Assembly (NCBI GenBank): GCA_025356575.1
Contig: JANXSP010000132.1
Span: forward strand, 1-57,710
DNA: 57,710 bases
Source of the DNA: Novosphingobium sp.
Lineage (GTDB): Bacteria; Pseudomonadota; Alphaproteobacteria; Sphingomonadales; Sphingomonadaceae
Reading direction: 5' to 3'
Made by a program: the position numbers and the translations under genes. Under the pieces are notes generated by a model. The model saw only the letters and a list, made by a program, of their open reading frames with translations. It had not been told where the DNA came from and did no database searches. Of the stretch, positions 8,589 through 18,312 are shown piece by piece (position 1 is the stretch's first letter; each line of letters opens with the position of its first letter).

Positions 8589-9470
8589 ATGTTTTCCGGC
8601 TCGATTCCGGCCCTGGTGACTCCTTTTCGCGGCGGGTCGTTCGATGAGAACGCCTTCCGCAAGCTGGTCGACTGGCAGATCGAGGGCGGCTCGTCGGCAC
8701 TGGTCGCCTGCGGCACCACGGGCGAGGCTTCGACGCTGAGCAACGCCGAGCACCACCGCGTGATCGAAGTGTGTATCGAACAGGCCGCGGGGCGGGTCCC
8801 GGTGATCGCGGGCTGCGGCAGCAACGACACGATGAACGCGCGGCTGCACATGAACTTCTCGCGCAAGAGCGGCGCGGCGGCGGGACTGTGCGTGGCGCCC
8901 TACTACAACCGCCCGAGCCAGGAAGGGCTGATCGCGCATTTCAGCTTCCTGGCGGAAAACAGCGAGCTGCCGATCATCCTCTACAACGTGCCGGGCCGGA
9001 CGGTGACCGATCTGTTGCCCGAGACCGTGTGCGAACTGGCCAAGCGGTTCCCCAATCGGATCCTGGGGATCAAGGACGCCTCCGGCGATCTCAGCCGGGT
9101 GACCGATCACCGCATGGGAATCGGCAAGGATTTCTGCCAGCTTTCGGGCGATGACGAGCTGGCGCTGCCGTTCAATGCCGCGGGCGGGGTGGGGTGCATC
9201 TCGGTCACCGCCAACGTCGCGCCGCAGCTTTGCGCCGCGTTCCAGGCCGCTTGCGCTGCCAACGACCTGGTCAAGGCGCGCGAGCTCAACGACCGGCTCT
9301 ATCCGCTGCACTATGCGATGTTCGACGATGCCAGCCCCGGCCCGATCAAGTACGCGCTGACCCGCGTCCACGCCTGGCTGACCGAGGATATGCGCCTGCC
9401 GCTGGTCCCATGCAGCGCCGCCGCGAGGGATGCGGTCGACGCCGCGCTGGTCCACGCCGGGCTGATTTAA
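8589..9470 (+). CDS. dapA: 4-hydroxy-tetrahydrodipicolinate synthase
   Basis: Condenses pyruvate with aspartate semialdehyde, the first committed step to diaminopimelate and lysine. The 293-residue TIM barrel shows all expected active-site residues: Thr43-Thr44 in GTTGE, Tyr132 and Arg137 in LYNVPGR, and the Schiff-base Lys162 in GIKDASGD. The ATG at 8589 is preceded by AAAGGTAAAG, a usable ribosome site, and gives the typical N-terminus MFSGSIPALVTPF. Diaminopimelate feeds peptidoglycan, so its divergence from the lytic transglycosylase may reflect envelope-related context, though that is only an inference. Confidence 0.97.
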   Translation: MFSGSIPALVTPFRGGSFDENAFRKLVDWQIEGGSSALVACGTTGEASTLSNAEHHRVIEVCIEQAAGRVPVIAGCGSNDTMNARLHMNFSRKSGAAAGLCVAPYYNRPSQEGLIAHFSFLAENSELPIILYNVPGRTVTDLLPETVCELAKRFPNRILGIKDASGDLSRVTDHRMGIGKDFCQLSGDDELALPFNAAGGVGCISVTANVAPQLCAAFQAACAANDLVKARELNDRLYPLHYAMFDDASPGPIKYALTRVHAWLTEDMRLPLVPCSAAARDAVDAALVHAGLI

Positions 9471-9482
9471 GCGCACGCTTAA
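9467..9482. other. perfect inverted repeat overlapping the dapA stop
   Basis: TTAAGCG-CA-CGCTTAA is a 7-base-arm palindrome that includes the dapA TAA stop. There is no following T-run, so it is a weak candidate for a terminator or an mRNA 3'-end hairpin. Confidence 0.4.
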
Positions 9483-9538
9483 GCGCTTGCCTCGCGGCCG
9501 CGCTGGCGTAGTCTCGCGCGGTTCGAGGGAGAGCGCCC

Positions 9539-11143
9539 ATGTCCAAGCACCCGCCGCAGCAGATCGACGCGATCGTCGTGGGGGCGGGGTTTGCGGGGAT
9601 GTACATGCTCCACAAGCTGCGCGGGCAGGGTCTGTCGGTGCGCGTGATCGAGGCGGGCGACGGGGTCGGCGGGACGTGGTTCTGGAACCGCTATCCCGGC
9701 GCGCGGGTCGATATCCACTCGATGGAATACGCGTTCTCGTTCGATCCCGCGCTCGAGCGCGAGTGGCGCTGGAGCGAACGCTACGCCCCGCAGGCCGAGC
9801 TGCTCGCCTACGCCAACCACGTTGCCGATCGCTACGACTTGCGCCGCGACATCCAGTTCTCGACGCGCGTGGCGTCCGCGCATTACGATGAGTCCGCGGC
9901 GCGGTGGGAGGTCGCGGCGGACACCGGCGAAAGCTGGTCGGCGCGGTGGTGCATCATGGCGACGGGGTGCCTGTCTACTCCCAAGGACCTCGACTTCGCC
10001 GGGATGGAGGACTTCACCGGCACGATCTACAAGACCTTTGCCTGGCCGCATGAGGGCGTCGATTTTACCGGGCAGCGGGTGGCGGTGATCGGTACCGGCT
10101 CCTCGGCGATCCAGTCGATCCCGGTGATCGCCGCGCAGGCCGCGCAGCTCACTGTCTATCAGCGCACGCCGAACTATTCGGTGCCTGCGTGGAACGGGCC
10201 GATCTCCGCCGAAACGCAGGCAGACTGGGACGCCAATCGCGCTACCTACCGCGCCACCGCCCGCCAGCAGGGGATCGCCGCCAACGTCGATGCGGGCGAA
10301 GCGCTCGCGCTCGAAACCCCGCTGGCCGAGGTTACCGCCGAGTTCGAGCGGCGCTGGGCGATCGGCGGGTTCACCGTCGCCACCGGGTTCGCCGATACCG
10401 GGGTCGATCTGGCCGCCAACAAGATCGCCGCGGATTTCGTCGGGGGCAAGATCCGCGGGATCGTCAGCGACGCGGCAACCGCCGAAAAGCTGGTGCCCAA
10501 GTCATACCCGTTCGCCACCAAACGCCTGTGCGTAGACACCGGCTATTACGCCACGTTCAACCGCCCCAACGTGGCGCTGGTCGACCTGATGCAGACCTCG
10601 ATCACCGCGCTGACGCCAGCGGGCATCGCCACCACCGCGGGCGAAACCCCGTTCGACGCGATCGTCTTCGCCACCGGGTTCGACGCGATGACGGGCACAC
10701 TTTCGCGCATCGACATCCGTGGTCGCGGCGGGGTGCCGCTGGCTGAAAAGTGGGCGCACGGGCCGCTGACGTACCTCGGCCTGATGGTCGCGGGGTTCCC
10801 CAACCTGTTCCTGATCACCGGGCCGGGCAGCCCCTCGGTCCTGACCAACATGATCATGTCGATCGAACAGCACGTCGAGTTCATCGCCGATGCGATCGCC
10901 TGGCTCGGCGAACGTCAGCACACCACGATCGAGGCCAGCGCCGAAGCCGAGGCCGGGTGGGTCGCCCACGTCGCAGAGATCGCCGATACCACGCTCTATC
11001 CGCTCGCCAACAGTTGGTACATGGGCGCCAACGTGCCCGGCAAGCCGCGGGTTTTCCTGCCGTATGTGGGGGGATTCCCGGCGTATGTGGAAGCGTGCGA
11101 GGATGTGGTGGCGCGCGATTATGCAGGTTTTGTTGCGGGCTGA
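9539..11143 (+). CDS. flavin-containing monooxygenase, Baeyer-Villiger type
   Basis: A 534-residue FAD/NADPH monooxygenase. It has an N-terminal FAD Rossmann motif VVGAGFAGMY near residue 15, then GGTWFWNRYPGARVD, the second signature of class B Baeyer-Villiger enzymes. A central NADPH Rossmann motif, VIGTGSSAIQ, lies near residue 185. Between them lies FTGTIYKTFAWP (residues 159-170), the position of the usual FxGxxxHxxxW fingerprint, with Lys165 in place of His. Such enzymes insert oxygen next to a ketone or oxidise N or S atoms; the substrate here is unknown. GAGGGAGAG lies eight bases or so before the ATG. It stands alone between dapA and a membrane protein gene. Confidence 0.88.
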   Translation: MSKHPPQQIDAIVVGAGFAGMYMLHKLRGQGLSVRVIEAGDGVGGTWFWNRYPGARVDIHSMEYAFSFDPALEREWRWSERYAPQAELLAYANHVADRYDLRRDIQFSTRVASAHYDESAARWEVAADTGESWSARWCIMATGCLSTPKDLDFAGMEDFTGTIYKTFAWPHEGVDFTGQRVAVIGTGSSAIQSIPVIAAQAAQLTVYQRTPNYSVPAWNGPISAETQADWDANRATYRATARQQGIAANVDAGEALALETPLAEVTAEFERRWAIGGFTVATGFADTGVDLAANKIAADFVGGKIRGIVSDAATAEKLVPKSYPFATKRLCVDTGYYATFNRPNVALVDLMQTSITALTPAGIATTAGETPFDAIVFATGFDAMTGTLSRIDIRGRGGVPLAEKWAHGPLTYLGLMVAGFPNLFLITGPGSPSVLTNMIMSIEQHVEFIADAIAWLGERQHTTIEASAEAEAGWVAHVAEIADTTLYPLANSWYMGANVPGKPRVFLPYVGGFPAYVEACEDVVARDYAGFVAG

Positions 11144-11155
11144 GGTTCCGACCGA

Positions 11156-11181
11156 CCGTTCAGCCTCCTCAGGACGAACGG
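11156..11181. repeat. short inverted repeat, CGTTCGTCCTGAG type
   Basis: Arms CCGTTC (11156-11161) and GAACGG (11176-11181) enclose a 14-base centre. Read on the minus strand it is CCGTTCGTCCTGAGG..., similar to remnants at 6226-6350. It lies 13 bases after the monooxygenase stop and may be a dispersed repeat serving as a 3' hairpin. Family membership is inferred. Confidence 0.5.
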
Positions 11182-11303
11182 CTGGCGAGACCCCCCACGC
11201 AATAATGGTTGTGCAAATCCGCGGGTAATGACACCTGTCGCGGTGGGTCGGGCGCCCGGTGCGACGAGGATCGTGCGGGTTTGCCGAGCAGGGAGTTTTC
11301 AGC

Positions 11304-12218
11304 ATGGTCGATAACAAGCCGGCGCCGGAAGTGGACGTTACCAAGGAATGGCGCGCGACGCAGGGGCAGGCCGGTGCGGCCAAGCGCTTGCGGATTTTTG
11401 CCGCGCTGGCGTGGGTCGTGGCGATCGGCACCGAGATCGCGGGAATCGTGCTGCTCAAGCAGGGCCGGTTCGATCATGGCAACATGGGGCTGCTCATCGG
11501 CCTGCTGGTGGTGATCGCGGTATTCGCGATTGCGGGCAACCTGATGTGGAAAGCGGCGAACAAGCAGGATCCTGCCAGCCGCGCCGATAGCGCCAAGTTC
11601 TTCTTCCAGAACCAGCTCGGCGCGATCGTCACGGTGATCGCGTTCCTTCCGCTCCTTGCCTTGATCTTCATGGACAAGGACATGGACCCCAAGAACAAGA
11701 AGATCGCCGGGGGCGTCGGCGTCGCGCTGGCGGTGGTCGCGACGATGTTCGGGATCAGCTTCAAGCCGCCTTCGACCGAGCAATATACCCAGGACATGAA
11801 CACCTGCGCCGACCAGATCAAAACCAAGCAGCCGACCACGGCGTGCTCGCCCGAAGTCGCCAGCCAGGCGCAGGATATCGCGCGCGATTCCAGCGCGGTG
11901 GCCGATGCGACCAAGAGCGATGCGAACCCCGCGGGGCTCGACACGGTGTACTGGATTGCGCCCGAGGGTACCGCCGCCAAATCGGCGACACCGCACGTGT
12001 TCCACTTGTGCAGCGCGGTCAGCACGCTGCGCGACAAGTCGGTCCACCAGGGCTCGGTGACCGAAGCCTACGCCCAGAATGCCACGCGCATCACCAAGCA
12101 GATCGCGATGGAACAGGGCCAGTGCGGATTCAAGGCTGCGGTTGGAGCTGGAGCTGGGGCGGGGGCTGGGGCTGTGGTTCCGGCAGTCGCGCCAAAGGCC
12201 GCCGCGACTGCGGGGTGA
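11304..12218 (+). CDS. multi-pass membrane protein with cysteine-containing soluble C-terminal domain, function unknown
   Basis: A 304-residue protein. About four hydrophobic segments are visible: IFAALAWVVAIGTEIAGIVLL, GLLIGLLVVIAVFAIAGNLM, IVTVIAFLPLLALIF and GVGVALAVVATMFGI. A soluble domain of about 150 residues follows, with four cysteines (MNTCAD, TACSPE, HLCSAV, GQCGF). It ends in a (GA)n low-complexity tail, AVGAGAGAGAGA. Within the soluble domain, TVYWIAPEGT...FHLCSAVSTL...HQGSVTEAY resembles a YW-G-H-C-L-GT-EA pattern I recall from small Cys/His domains of bacterial envelope proteins; this likeness is tentative. The ATG at 11304 has CAGGGAGTT upstream. Neither neighbour suggests a role. 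Confidence 0.75.
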   Translation: MVDNKPAPEVDVTKEWRATQGQAGAAKRLRIFAALAWVVAIGTEIAGIVLLKQGRFDHGNMGLLIGLLVVIAVFAIAGNLMWKAANKQDPASRADSAKFFFQNQLGAIVTVIAFLPLLALIFMDKDMDPKNKKIAGGVGVALAVVATMFGISFKPPSTEQYTQDMNTCADQIKTKQPTTACSPEVASQAQDIARDSSAVADATKSDANPAGLDTVYWIAPEGTAAKSATPHVFHLCSAVSTLRDKSVHQGSVTEAYAQNATRITKQIAMEQGQCGFKAAVGAGAGAGAGAVVPAVAPKAAATAG

Positions 12219-12274
12219 GGTCGGCACGCGGTGGTGGTACGAGACGGGGCTGCGCCTCTCTCACCACGAACGGT

Positions 12275-12301
12275 TTGGGGTTTCCGGGTCGGTAACCCCA
12301 A
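12275..12301. other. hairpin between the membrane protein gene and smpB
   Basis: TTGGGGTT (12275-12282) pairs perfectly with AACCCCAA (12294-12301) around an 11-base loop. No T-run follows, so termination is doubtful. The rest of the 149-base gap shows no gene. Confidence 0.4.
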
Positions 12302-12367
12302 GAATTGCCCCCACCCGCCCGCAACGGCTTTCGCTTTGCACGCGCACCCCCTACATCGCGGACCATC

Positions 12368-12850
12368 ATGGCCCGCCCGCATCATCCTGAATTCGACAAG
12401 ACCAAGATCGTCGCCGAGAACCGCCGTGCGCGGTATGAGTATGCGATCGACGATGTGTTCGAGGCGGGGATCATGCTCACCGGGACCGAAGTCAAAAGCC
12501 TGCGCTTCGGCGAAGGCTCGATCGCCGAATCGTATGCCGAGGTGAAGAACGGCGAGGTCTGGCTGGTCAACTCCAACGTCCCCGAATTCAGTCACGGCAA
12601 TCGCTACAACCACGTCCCCAAGCGCCCGCGCAAGCTGCTGATGAAAGAGCGCGAGATCGCCAAGCTCCACGGCGCGGTCGAGCGCAAGGGGATGACGCTG
12701 GTCCCGCTGTCGATCTATTTCAACGCGCGTGGGCGCGCCAAGGTCGAGCTCGCGCTGGCCAAGGGCAAGAACGCCGCGGACAAGCGCCAGACAACCAAAG
12801 ACCGCGACTGGCAGCGCGACAAGGCGCGGATCATGCGGGAAAGCCGGTGA
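12368..12850 (+). CDS. smpB: SsrA-binding protein SmpB
   Basis: Binds tmRNA and places it in the A site of stalled ribosomes for trans-translation. The 160-residue protein shows the family's [11 protein letters not shown], the TGTEVKSLR strand and the C-terminal basic tail ([16 protein letters not shown]) that enters the mRNA channel. The ATG at 12368 gives the standard N-terminus. The frame is open upstream, but the added residues are Arg/Pro-rich and unlike the family. The TGA overlaps the GTG of the following DUF2062 gene, so smpB, the DUF2062 gene and cckA form one tightly coupled unit. The tmRNA gene itself is not in the window. Confidence 0.97.
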   Translation: MARPHHPEFDKTKIVAENRRARYEYAIDDVFEAGIMLTGTEVKSLRFGEGSIAESYAEVKNGEVWLVNSNVPEFSHGNRYNHVPKRPRKLLMKEREIAKLHGAVERKGMTLVPLSIYFNARGRAKVELALAKGKNAADKRQTTKDRDWQRDKARIMRESR

Positions 12851-13449
12851 TCGGCGCGGCGAAAACCGGCGTGATGCGGTGGTTCGCGACGCATATGCCG
12901 ACGCGCGAATCGCTCGAGCGCAATCGCTTCATCCGGCCGTTCGCCGGAACCGTCCTGCGCTCCGACTTGTGGCGGTTCAATCGCCGTTCGGTTCCGCGCG
13001 GGGTCGCGCTCGGGCTGTTCGTCGGGGTGATGATCCCGCTGGCGCACTTCATCGTCGCGGCACTGCTCGCGGTGTTCGTTCGCGCCAACATTCCCGCGGC
13101 GATGGCGGCCACGTTCATCGGCTTTCCGGTGATCTATGTCGGGCTGGTCGCCTTGGCTTACCGGATCGGCGAAGCGCTGCTCCACGCCGACGCGGCGACC
13201 GCGATCCAGCCGATCAGCCATACGATGGGGGCGACCGGATCGGGCGATTTGCTCCAGCGGGTGACCGGGGCAGGTCTTTCGACCGCGGTCGGCCTGTTCG
13301 TCCTCGCCAGCGTACTGGCCTCGATCGGCTATCTTGCAACGAGCCTGTTCTGGCGGCTGTGGATCGCGCGCAAGCGGCGCGCGCGGCTCGAGGAAGCGCG
13401 CGCGCTGCGCAGCGCGCGCGTGCCCCCGGTGCCGCAGGCGGGCGCGTGA
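12847..13449 (+). CDS. DUF2062 membrane protein
   Basis: A 200-residue protein with the [16 protein letters not shown] motif and hydrophobic helices that mark DUF2062, a family of small inner-membrane proteins of unknown function. Three to four transmembrane segments are visible: the one just named, [20 protein letters not shown], and [18 protein letters not shown] near the end. A basic tail ([14 protein letters not shown]) follows on the presumed cytoplasmic side. The GTG start at 12847 lies in a GTGA overlap with smpB, and its own TGA forms a GTGA overlap with cckA. Co-translation with the cell-cycle kinase suggests, but does not show, a membrane role linked to it. Confidence 0.87.
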   Translation: MIGAAKTGVMRWFATHMPTRESLERNRFIRPFAGTVLRSDLWRFNRRSVPRGVALGLFVGVMIPLAHFIVAALLAVFVRANIPAAMAATFIGFPVIYVGLVALAYRIGEALLHADAATAIQPISHTMGATGSGDLLQRVTGAGLSTAVGLFVLASVLASIGYLATSLFWRLWIARKRRARLEEARALRSARVPPVPQAGA

Positions 13450-15914
13450 GCGGGGCGCCGCTGGCGGGCAACACCGGGGCCGGGGAGCCGCGCGCCAGCG
13501 CCGCAGAGCGATCGCCGCGCACCGGATCGGGTGATGTGCTGGCGGTTGGCGCGGGGGGCATCGCGAGCCTCGCGGTCATGTGGCTGGTCAGCGGCGAGCC
13601 GCTGGTCGTCGCCGGATTTGGCGCGGGCGCGCTTGTCCTGGGTGCGCTGGCCCGGGCCCTTATCCTGCGCCGGGCTCCCGCGCGCGAGGCCGAGTTCGCG
13701 TTGCCCGACTGGTCGGTCACCGTCGCCGCGATCGATGCGCCCGATGCCGGGGTCGCGATTACCGACCGCGCCGGGCGGCTGGTCTGCGCCAATGCCGCGT
13801 ACGAAGCTTGGTTCGGCACGGCCCACGCGCCGCCGCGGCTGCCGGTCGACGACCATTCGCTCGACCGGCTCGCCCGTGCCGCGCGTTCGGGCTGGCGCGA
13901 TGGGCGCGGACTCGCCGATTTGGTGGAAAACGACACCGGGCGGTGGCGCACCGAGGCCGTGCGCGCGGGCCGCGGCGAAGATCATCTGGTGTGGCGGATC
14001 ACGCCGCTCGGTGCCGCCGATCCGGTTGGCGATCTGTCGGCGCACGTCACCGGCAAGCTTGGCCGAGCCGCGGGCCAGGCTGGGTTCGCGCTCGCGCTGG
14101 TCGATCCCGATGGCACCATCCGCGCCGCCAACGCCGAATTCGCCGCACGCGCCGCGGGCGATGCCTCCGCCGCGCTGTCCGGCCAGCCGTTCGTCGCGCT
14201 GCTCCGCCAGAACGAGCGTGACCAGATCGGCTGGGCGCGCGACGGGGCCAAGGCGGTTCCGCTAACGATGCACTATCTCCCCGTCGCCGATCCCGATCTG
14301 CCGGGCGAACCCGACCCCGACAAAACCCCCTCGCTGATGCTGCTGGTGGAAGCCGGGACCGGAGTCGGCAGCGGCGGCGGCGATAGCCATGGGGCGGTTC
14401 CGCATCTGGAGGCGCTGCTCGGCAGCCTCCCCCTCGGGCTGGCGATGGCCGATCGCGACGGGCGCCTGCTGTTCGCCAACGGCGCGTTCCTGCGCGCCGC
14501 AGGACGCGAGCACGAGCCGCTGCCGCCTTATCCCAGCGACCTCGTTGTGCGCGAAGACAAAGGCGCCCTGCTCGAAGCCGTGCGCCGGTTTGCGCAAGGC
14601 CCCGCCAGCGCCGGCGACATCGCGGTGCGGCTGCGCGATCAGCCCGACGAGCCGGTCTCGCTGAGCCTGGCCGGAGTGCGCGGGCTGGGCGATGCCGCGG
14701 TGCTCCTCGGCCTGACCGATTCGACTGAGGAAACCCGGCTCAAGCGCCAGGTCGCGCAGGCAACCAAGATGCAGGCCGTCGGGCAGCTGGCGGGCGGGGT
14801 CGCGCACGATTTCAACAACGTCCTCACCGCGATCATCGGCTATTGCGATCTCATGCTGCTGCGCCACACTCCGGGTGACAGCGACTATGACGACATCCAG
14901 CAAATCCGCGCGAATTCGAACCGCGCGGCCAGCCTGACCCGGCAGCTCCTCGCGTTCTCGCGCCAGCAGACCTTGCGCCCGGTGGTGCTCCAGCTGCCCG
15001 ACGTGGTTTCCGACGTATCGCAGATGCTGCGGCGGCTGGTTGGTGAAAAGATCCAGTTCAGTGTCGTCCACGACCGCGATCTGGGGCCGGTCCGCGCCGA
15101 TCCGACCCAGCTCGAGCAAGTCATCATGAACCTCGTGGTCAATGCCCGCGACGCGATGCAGGGACGTTCGGAGTCAGGCGGCAAGCTGACCCTGGCGACC
15201 AAGCGCATCGGACCGGCGGACCTGCGCGCGCTTAAAAGCGAAATCATCCCCGCGGGCGATTATACGGCGCTAATCGTGCGCGACAGCGGCAGCGGCATCG
15301 CGCCCGAACACATGGCCAAGATCTTCGAGCCGTTCTTCACGACCAAGGAACAGGGGAAGGGCACCGGGCTCGGCCTCTCGACCGTATATGGCATCGTCAA
15401 GCAATCGGGCGGGTTCATCTTCGCCGACAGCGTCCTGGCCCCGGCGAGGGACCATGGCACCCAGTTCACCGTCTACCTCCCGGTCCACCACGGCGAGCTT
15501 CCCGCCGCGCCCGCGCTCGCCGCGCCGCCGGTGAAGAGTGCGTGGGGCGGGGGCGGGAGCATCCTCCTGGTCGAGGACGAGGACACCGTTCGCGCGGTCG
15601 CCGAACGCGCGCTGGCGCGGCACGGCTACACCGTAACCTGCGCCAGCGACGGCGAGGAAGGCCTGGATCTGGTCAAAGCCGGCGGCCGGTTCGACATCGT
15701 GGTCAGCGACGTCGTGATGCCGAGCATGGACGGCCCGGCGATGGCCCGCGAGATCCGCAAGCTCGCGCCCACGATTCCCGTGATCTTCATGTCGGGCTAC
15801 GCCGAGGAAGCGCTGCGCCGGGATATCGACATCCCCGGCATGCACTTCCTCGCCAAGCCGTTCTCGGTGCAGCAGATTTCGGATAAGGTTGCCGGGGTGC
15901 TGGCCGGGGGATGA
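13446..15914 (+). CDS. cckA: cell-cycle hybrid histidine kinase CckA
   Basis: CckA starts the phosphorelay through ChpT to CtrA and CpdR that times the alphaproteobacterial cell cycle. The 822-residue protein has two N-terminal membrane segments (VLAVGAGGIASLAVMWLV and VVAGFGAGALVLGALARALIL, residues ~30-80). Two to three PAS-like regions follow (GVAITDRAGRLVCANAAYEAW, FALALVDPDGTIRAANAEF, GLAMADRDGRLLFANGAFL). The HisKA box is GGVAHDFNNVLTAI with His454. The HATPase has the N box NLVVNARDAM and G boxes DSGSGI and GKGTGLGLSTV. The C-terminal receiver has VEDED and phospho-acceptor Asp755 in SDVVMPSMDG, then KPF. The HDFNN box is typical of CckA. The GTG at 13446 overlaps the previous stop; the frame is open upstream through smpB but that is not this gene. 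Confidence 0.93.
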   Translation: MSGAPLAGNTGAGEPRASAAERSPRTGSGDVLAVGAGGIASLAVMWLVSGEPLVVAGFGAGALVLGALARALILRRAPAREAEFALPDWSVTVAAIDAPDAGVAITDRAGRLVCANAAYEAWFGTAHAPPRLPVDDHSLDRLARAARSGWRDGRGLADLVENDTGRWRTEAVRAGRGEDHLVWRITPLGAADPVGDLSAHVTGKLGRAAGQAGFALALVDPDGTIRAANAEFAARAAGDASAALSGQPFVALLRQNERDQIGWARDGAKAVPLTMHYLPVADPDLPGEPDPDKTPSLMLLVEAGTGVGSGGGDSHGAVPHLEALLGSLPLGLAMADRDGRLLFANGAFLRAAGREHEPLPPYPSDLVVREDKGALLEAVRRFAQGPASAGDIAVRLRDQPDEPVSLSLAGVRGLGDAAVLLGLTDSTEETRLKRQVAQATKMQAVGQLAGGVAHDFNNVLTAIIGYCDLMLLRHTPGDSDYDDIQQIRANSNRAASLTRQLLAFSRQQTLRPVVLQLPDVVSDVSQMLRRLVGEKIQFSVVHDRDLGPVRADPTQLEQVIMNLVVNARDAMQGRSESGGKLTLATKRIGPADLRALKSEIIPAGDYTALIVRDSGSGIAPEHMAKIFEPFFTTKEQGKGTGLGLSTVYGIVKQSGGFIFADSVLAPARDHGTQFTVYLPVHHGELPAAPALAAPPVKSAWGGGGSILLVEDEDTVRAVAERALARHGYTVTCASDGEEGLDLVKAGGRFDIVVSDVVMPSMDGPAMAREIRKLAPTIPVIFMSGYAEEALRRDIDIPGMHFLAKPFSVQQISDKVAGVLAGG

Positions 15915-16104
15915 TCGAACTAGCTTGCCTTCAGCAATTGCTCTCTTGCCAGCCATGAAGTCCCGTCCAATGGTGGGACCGCGAATTTTTGTGATCGACC
16001 GATCGCCGAGGAGCGCAAATCGAACGGCTTTCCCGCGATCATCACCATCGAAGCCAGGAAACTGGCGTAAAATTGATCGCATCGGGCTCCCAAAACAAAA
16101 TTTC

Positions 16105-16119
16105 GTTCCACTCTTGTTC
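16105..16119 (+). promoter_or_regulatory. LexA (SOS) box upstream of recA
   Basis: GTTC-CACTCTT-GTTC matches the alphaproteobacterial LexA direct repeat GTTC-N7-GTTC exactly. It lies 79 bases before the recA ATG. An overlapping inverted repeat TGTTCT-AAG-AGAACA (16115-16129) follows. The 283-base gap between cckA and recA shows no other gene. Confidence 0.85.
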
Positions 16120-16197
16120 TAAGAGAACAAAGGCGATACATCGTCCTTCGGTTGACGGCCCTTCGCCGCCGCTCTCTAAGCCCAGGAGGCATCTGTT

Positions 16198-17274
<1,077 letters not shown>

Positions 17275-17329
17275 CCCTCAAATCCGGACCGCGCGCTTTT
17301 CGACCGGCGTGCATCCGGTAAAAACCAGG

Positions 17330-17366
17330 ACCGGCGCGGTGCTCCTCGGAGCCCGCGCCGGTCTTT
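17330..17366 (+). terminator. rho-independent terminator after recA
   Basis: ACCGGCGCGG (17330-17339) pairs with CCGCGCCGGT (17353-17362), and the inner GCTCC-TC-GGAGC extends the stem. CTTTC follows. It lies 55 bases after the recA stop. Confidence 0.75.
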
Positions 17367-17481
17367 CGTCGTCCGACCCAGACCTTGAAATCGTGCGCGC
17401 GCGGGCTGCGCCCAGCCATCGCCGCGGTGCGGCGCGCGCTTTGGGCTTGCCCGGTGCGGGCGCGGCTCCTAGCCAAGGCGG

Positions 17482-18312
17482 ATGACGACAACGATGGACT
17501 GGACCGATGCGGTGGGCCGCAACTGGGCGTCGCTCTGGGCGGAAACCGATCGCTCGTTCTCGGGGCTGACCCAGCAACTGCTTGACCGGCTGGCGGGGAT
17601 TCCGGGCAACCGCGTGCTCGATGTCGGCTGCGGCGCGGGTGAGCTGGCACTGGCGCTTGGCCGGGCGCGGCCCAGCGCGGCAATCGTCGGGGTCGATATT
17701 TCCTCGGCGCTGGTCGATGCGGCGCGCGAACGCGGGGTCAATCGCCACAATGTCAGCTTCGTGCTGGGCGATGCCGCGCAATGGCGCGATCCCGATGGCG
17801 CGCCCGACCTTGTCGTATCGCGCCACGGAGTAATGTTTTTCGAAGATTCGGCGGCGGCGTTCGCCAACATCCGCGCCGGCGCGGCGCCCGGCGCGCGGCT
17901 CCTGTTCTCATGCTTTCGCAGCCCCTCGGAAAACCCCTGGGCCACCGAGTTGCCGAGCCTGATCAAGACCGGCGTCGTCCCCGGTGCCGGCGCCGATCCG
18001 CACGCCCCGGGACCGTTCGCTTTTGCCGATGCCGCGCGTGTCCGCATGCTCCTCGACAAGGCCGGATGGCTGGACGTCGCGGTGGACCCTGTGGATTTCG
18101 CATACATCGCCGGTATCGGTCCCGACGCGGTCGACGACGCCCGCCAATTCTTTTCGCGCATCGGGCCCGCCGCGGCGGTACTGCGCGGGCTCGGCGAGGC
18201 GGACCGCGCCGCGATCGCCAAGGTGATGACCGAGTGGCTCGAGGGCCGCCGTAGCGGCGACCTGGTCGCGTTTCCCGCCGCCGCCTGGATCGTGACGGCC
18301 CGTGCCCCCTGA
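17482..18312 (+). CDS. class I SAM-dependent methyltransferase, substrate unknown
   Basis: A 276-residue Rossmann methyltransferase. Motif I is VLDVGCGAGELAL near residue 45. The acidic residue binding the SAM ribose is in VGVDISSAL, motif post-II is FVLGDAAQW, and VVSRHGVMFFED follows. The layout resembles UbiE/Methyltransf_11/25 proteins that act on small molecules, but nothing fixes the substrate. The ATG at 17482 gives MTTTMDWTDAVGRNWASLW, a normal N-terminus for the group. The 3' end overlaps the following diacylglycerol-kinase-like gene by 11 bases, which suggests coupled expression and possibly a lipid-linked substrate (inference). Confidence 0.85.
   Translation: MTTTMDWTDAVGRNWASLWAETDRSFSGLTQQLLDRLAGIPGNRVLDVGCGAGELALALGRARPSAAIVGVDISSALVDAARERGVNRHNVSFVLGDAAQWRDPDGAPDLVVSRHGVMFFEDSAAAFANIRAGAAPGARLLFSCFRSPSENPWATELPSLIKTGVVPGAGADPHAPGPFAFADAARVRMLLDKAGWLDVAVDPVDFAYIAGIGPDAVDDARQFFSRIGPAAAVLRGLGEADRAAIAKVMTEWLEGRRSGDLVAFPAAAWIVTARAP

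Noticed and set aside
8490..9476. Open frame extending the lytic transglycosylase gene by ~330 codons
   Set aside because: It lies opposite dapA and shows no protein-like features; the signal peptide starts at 8489.
9467..9482. TTAA-N8-TTAA after dapA as a CtrA box
   Set aside because: The CtrA consensus is TTAA-N7-TTAA; spacing is wrong and it overlaps a stop codon rather than a promoter.
12729..13445. Long open frame upstream of cckA that would make a ~1060-residue kinase
   Set aside because: It runs antisense-phase through smpB and the DUF2062 gene, is Arg-rich and unlike a kinase N-terminus. The GTG at 13446 in the GTGA overlap is the natural start.
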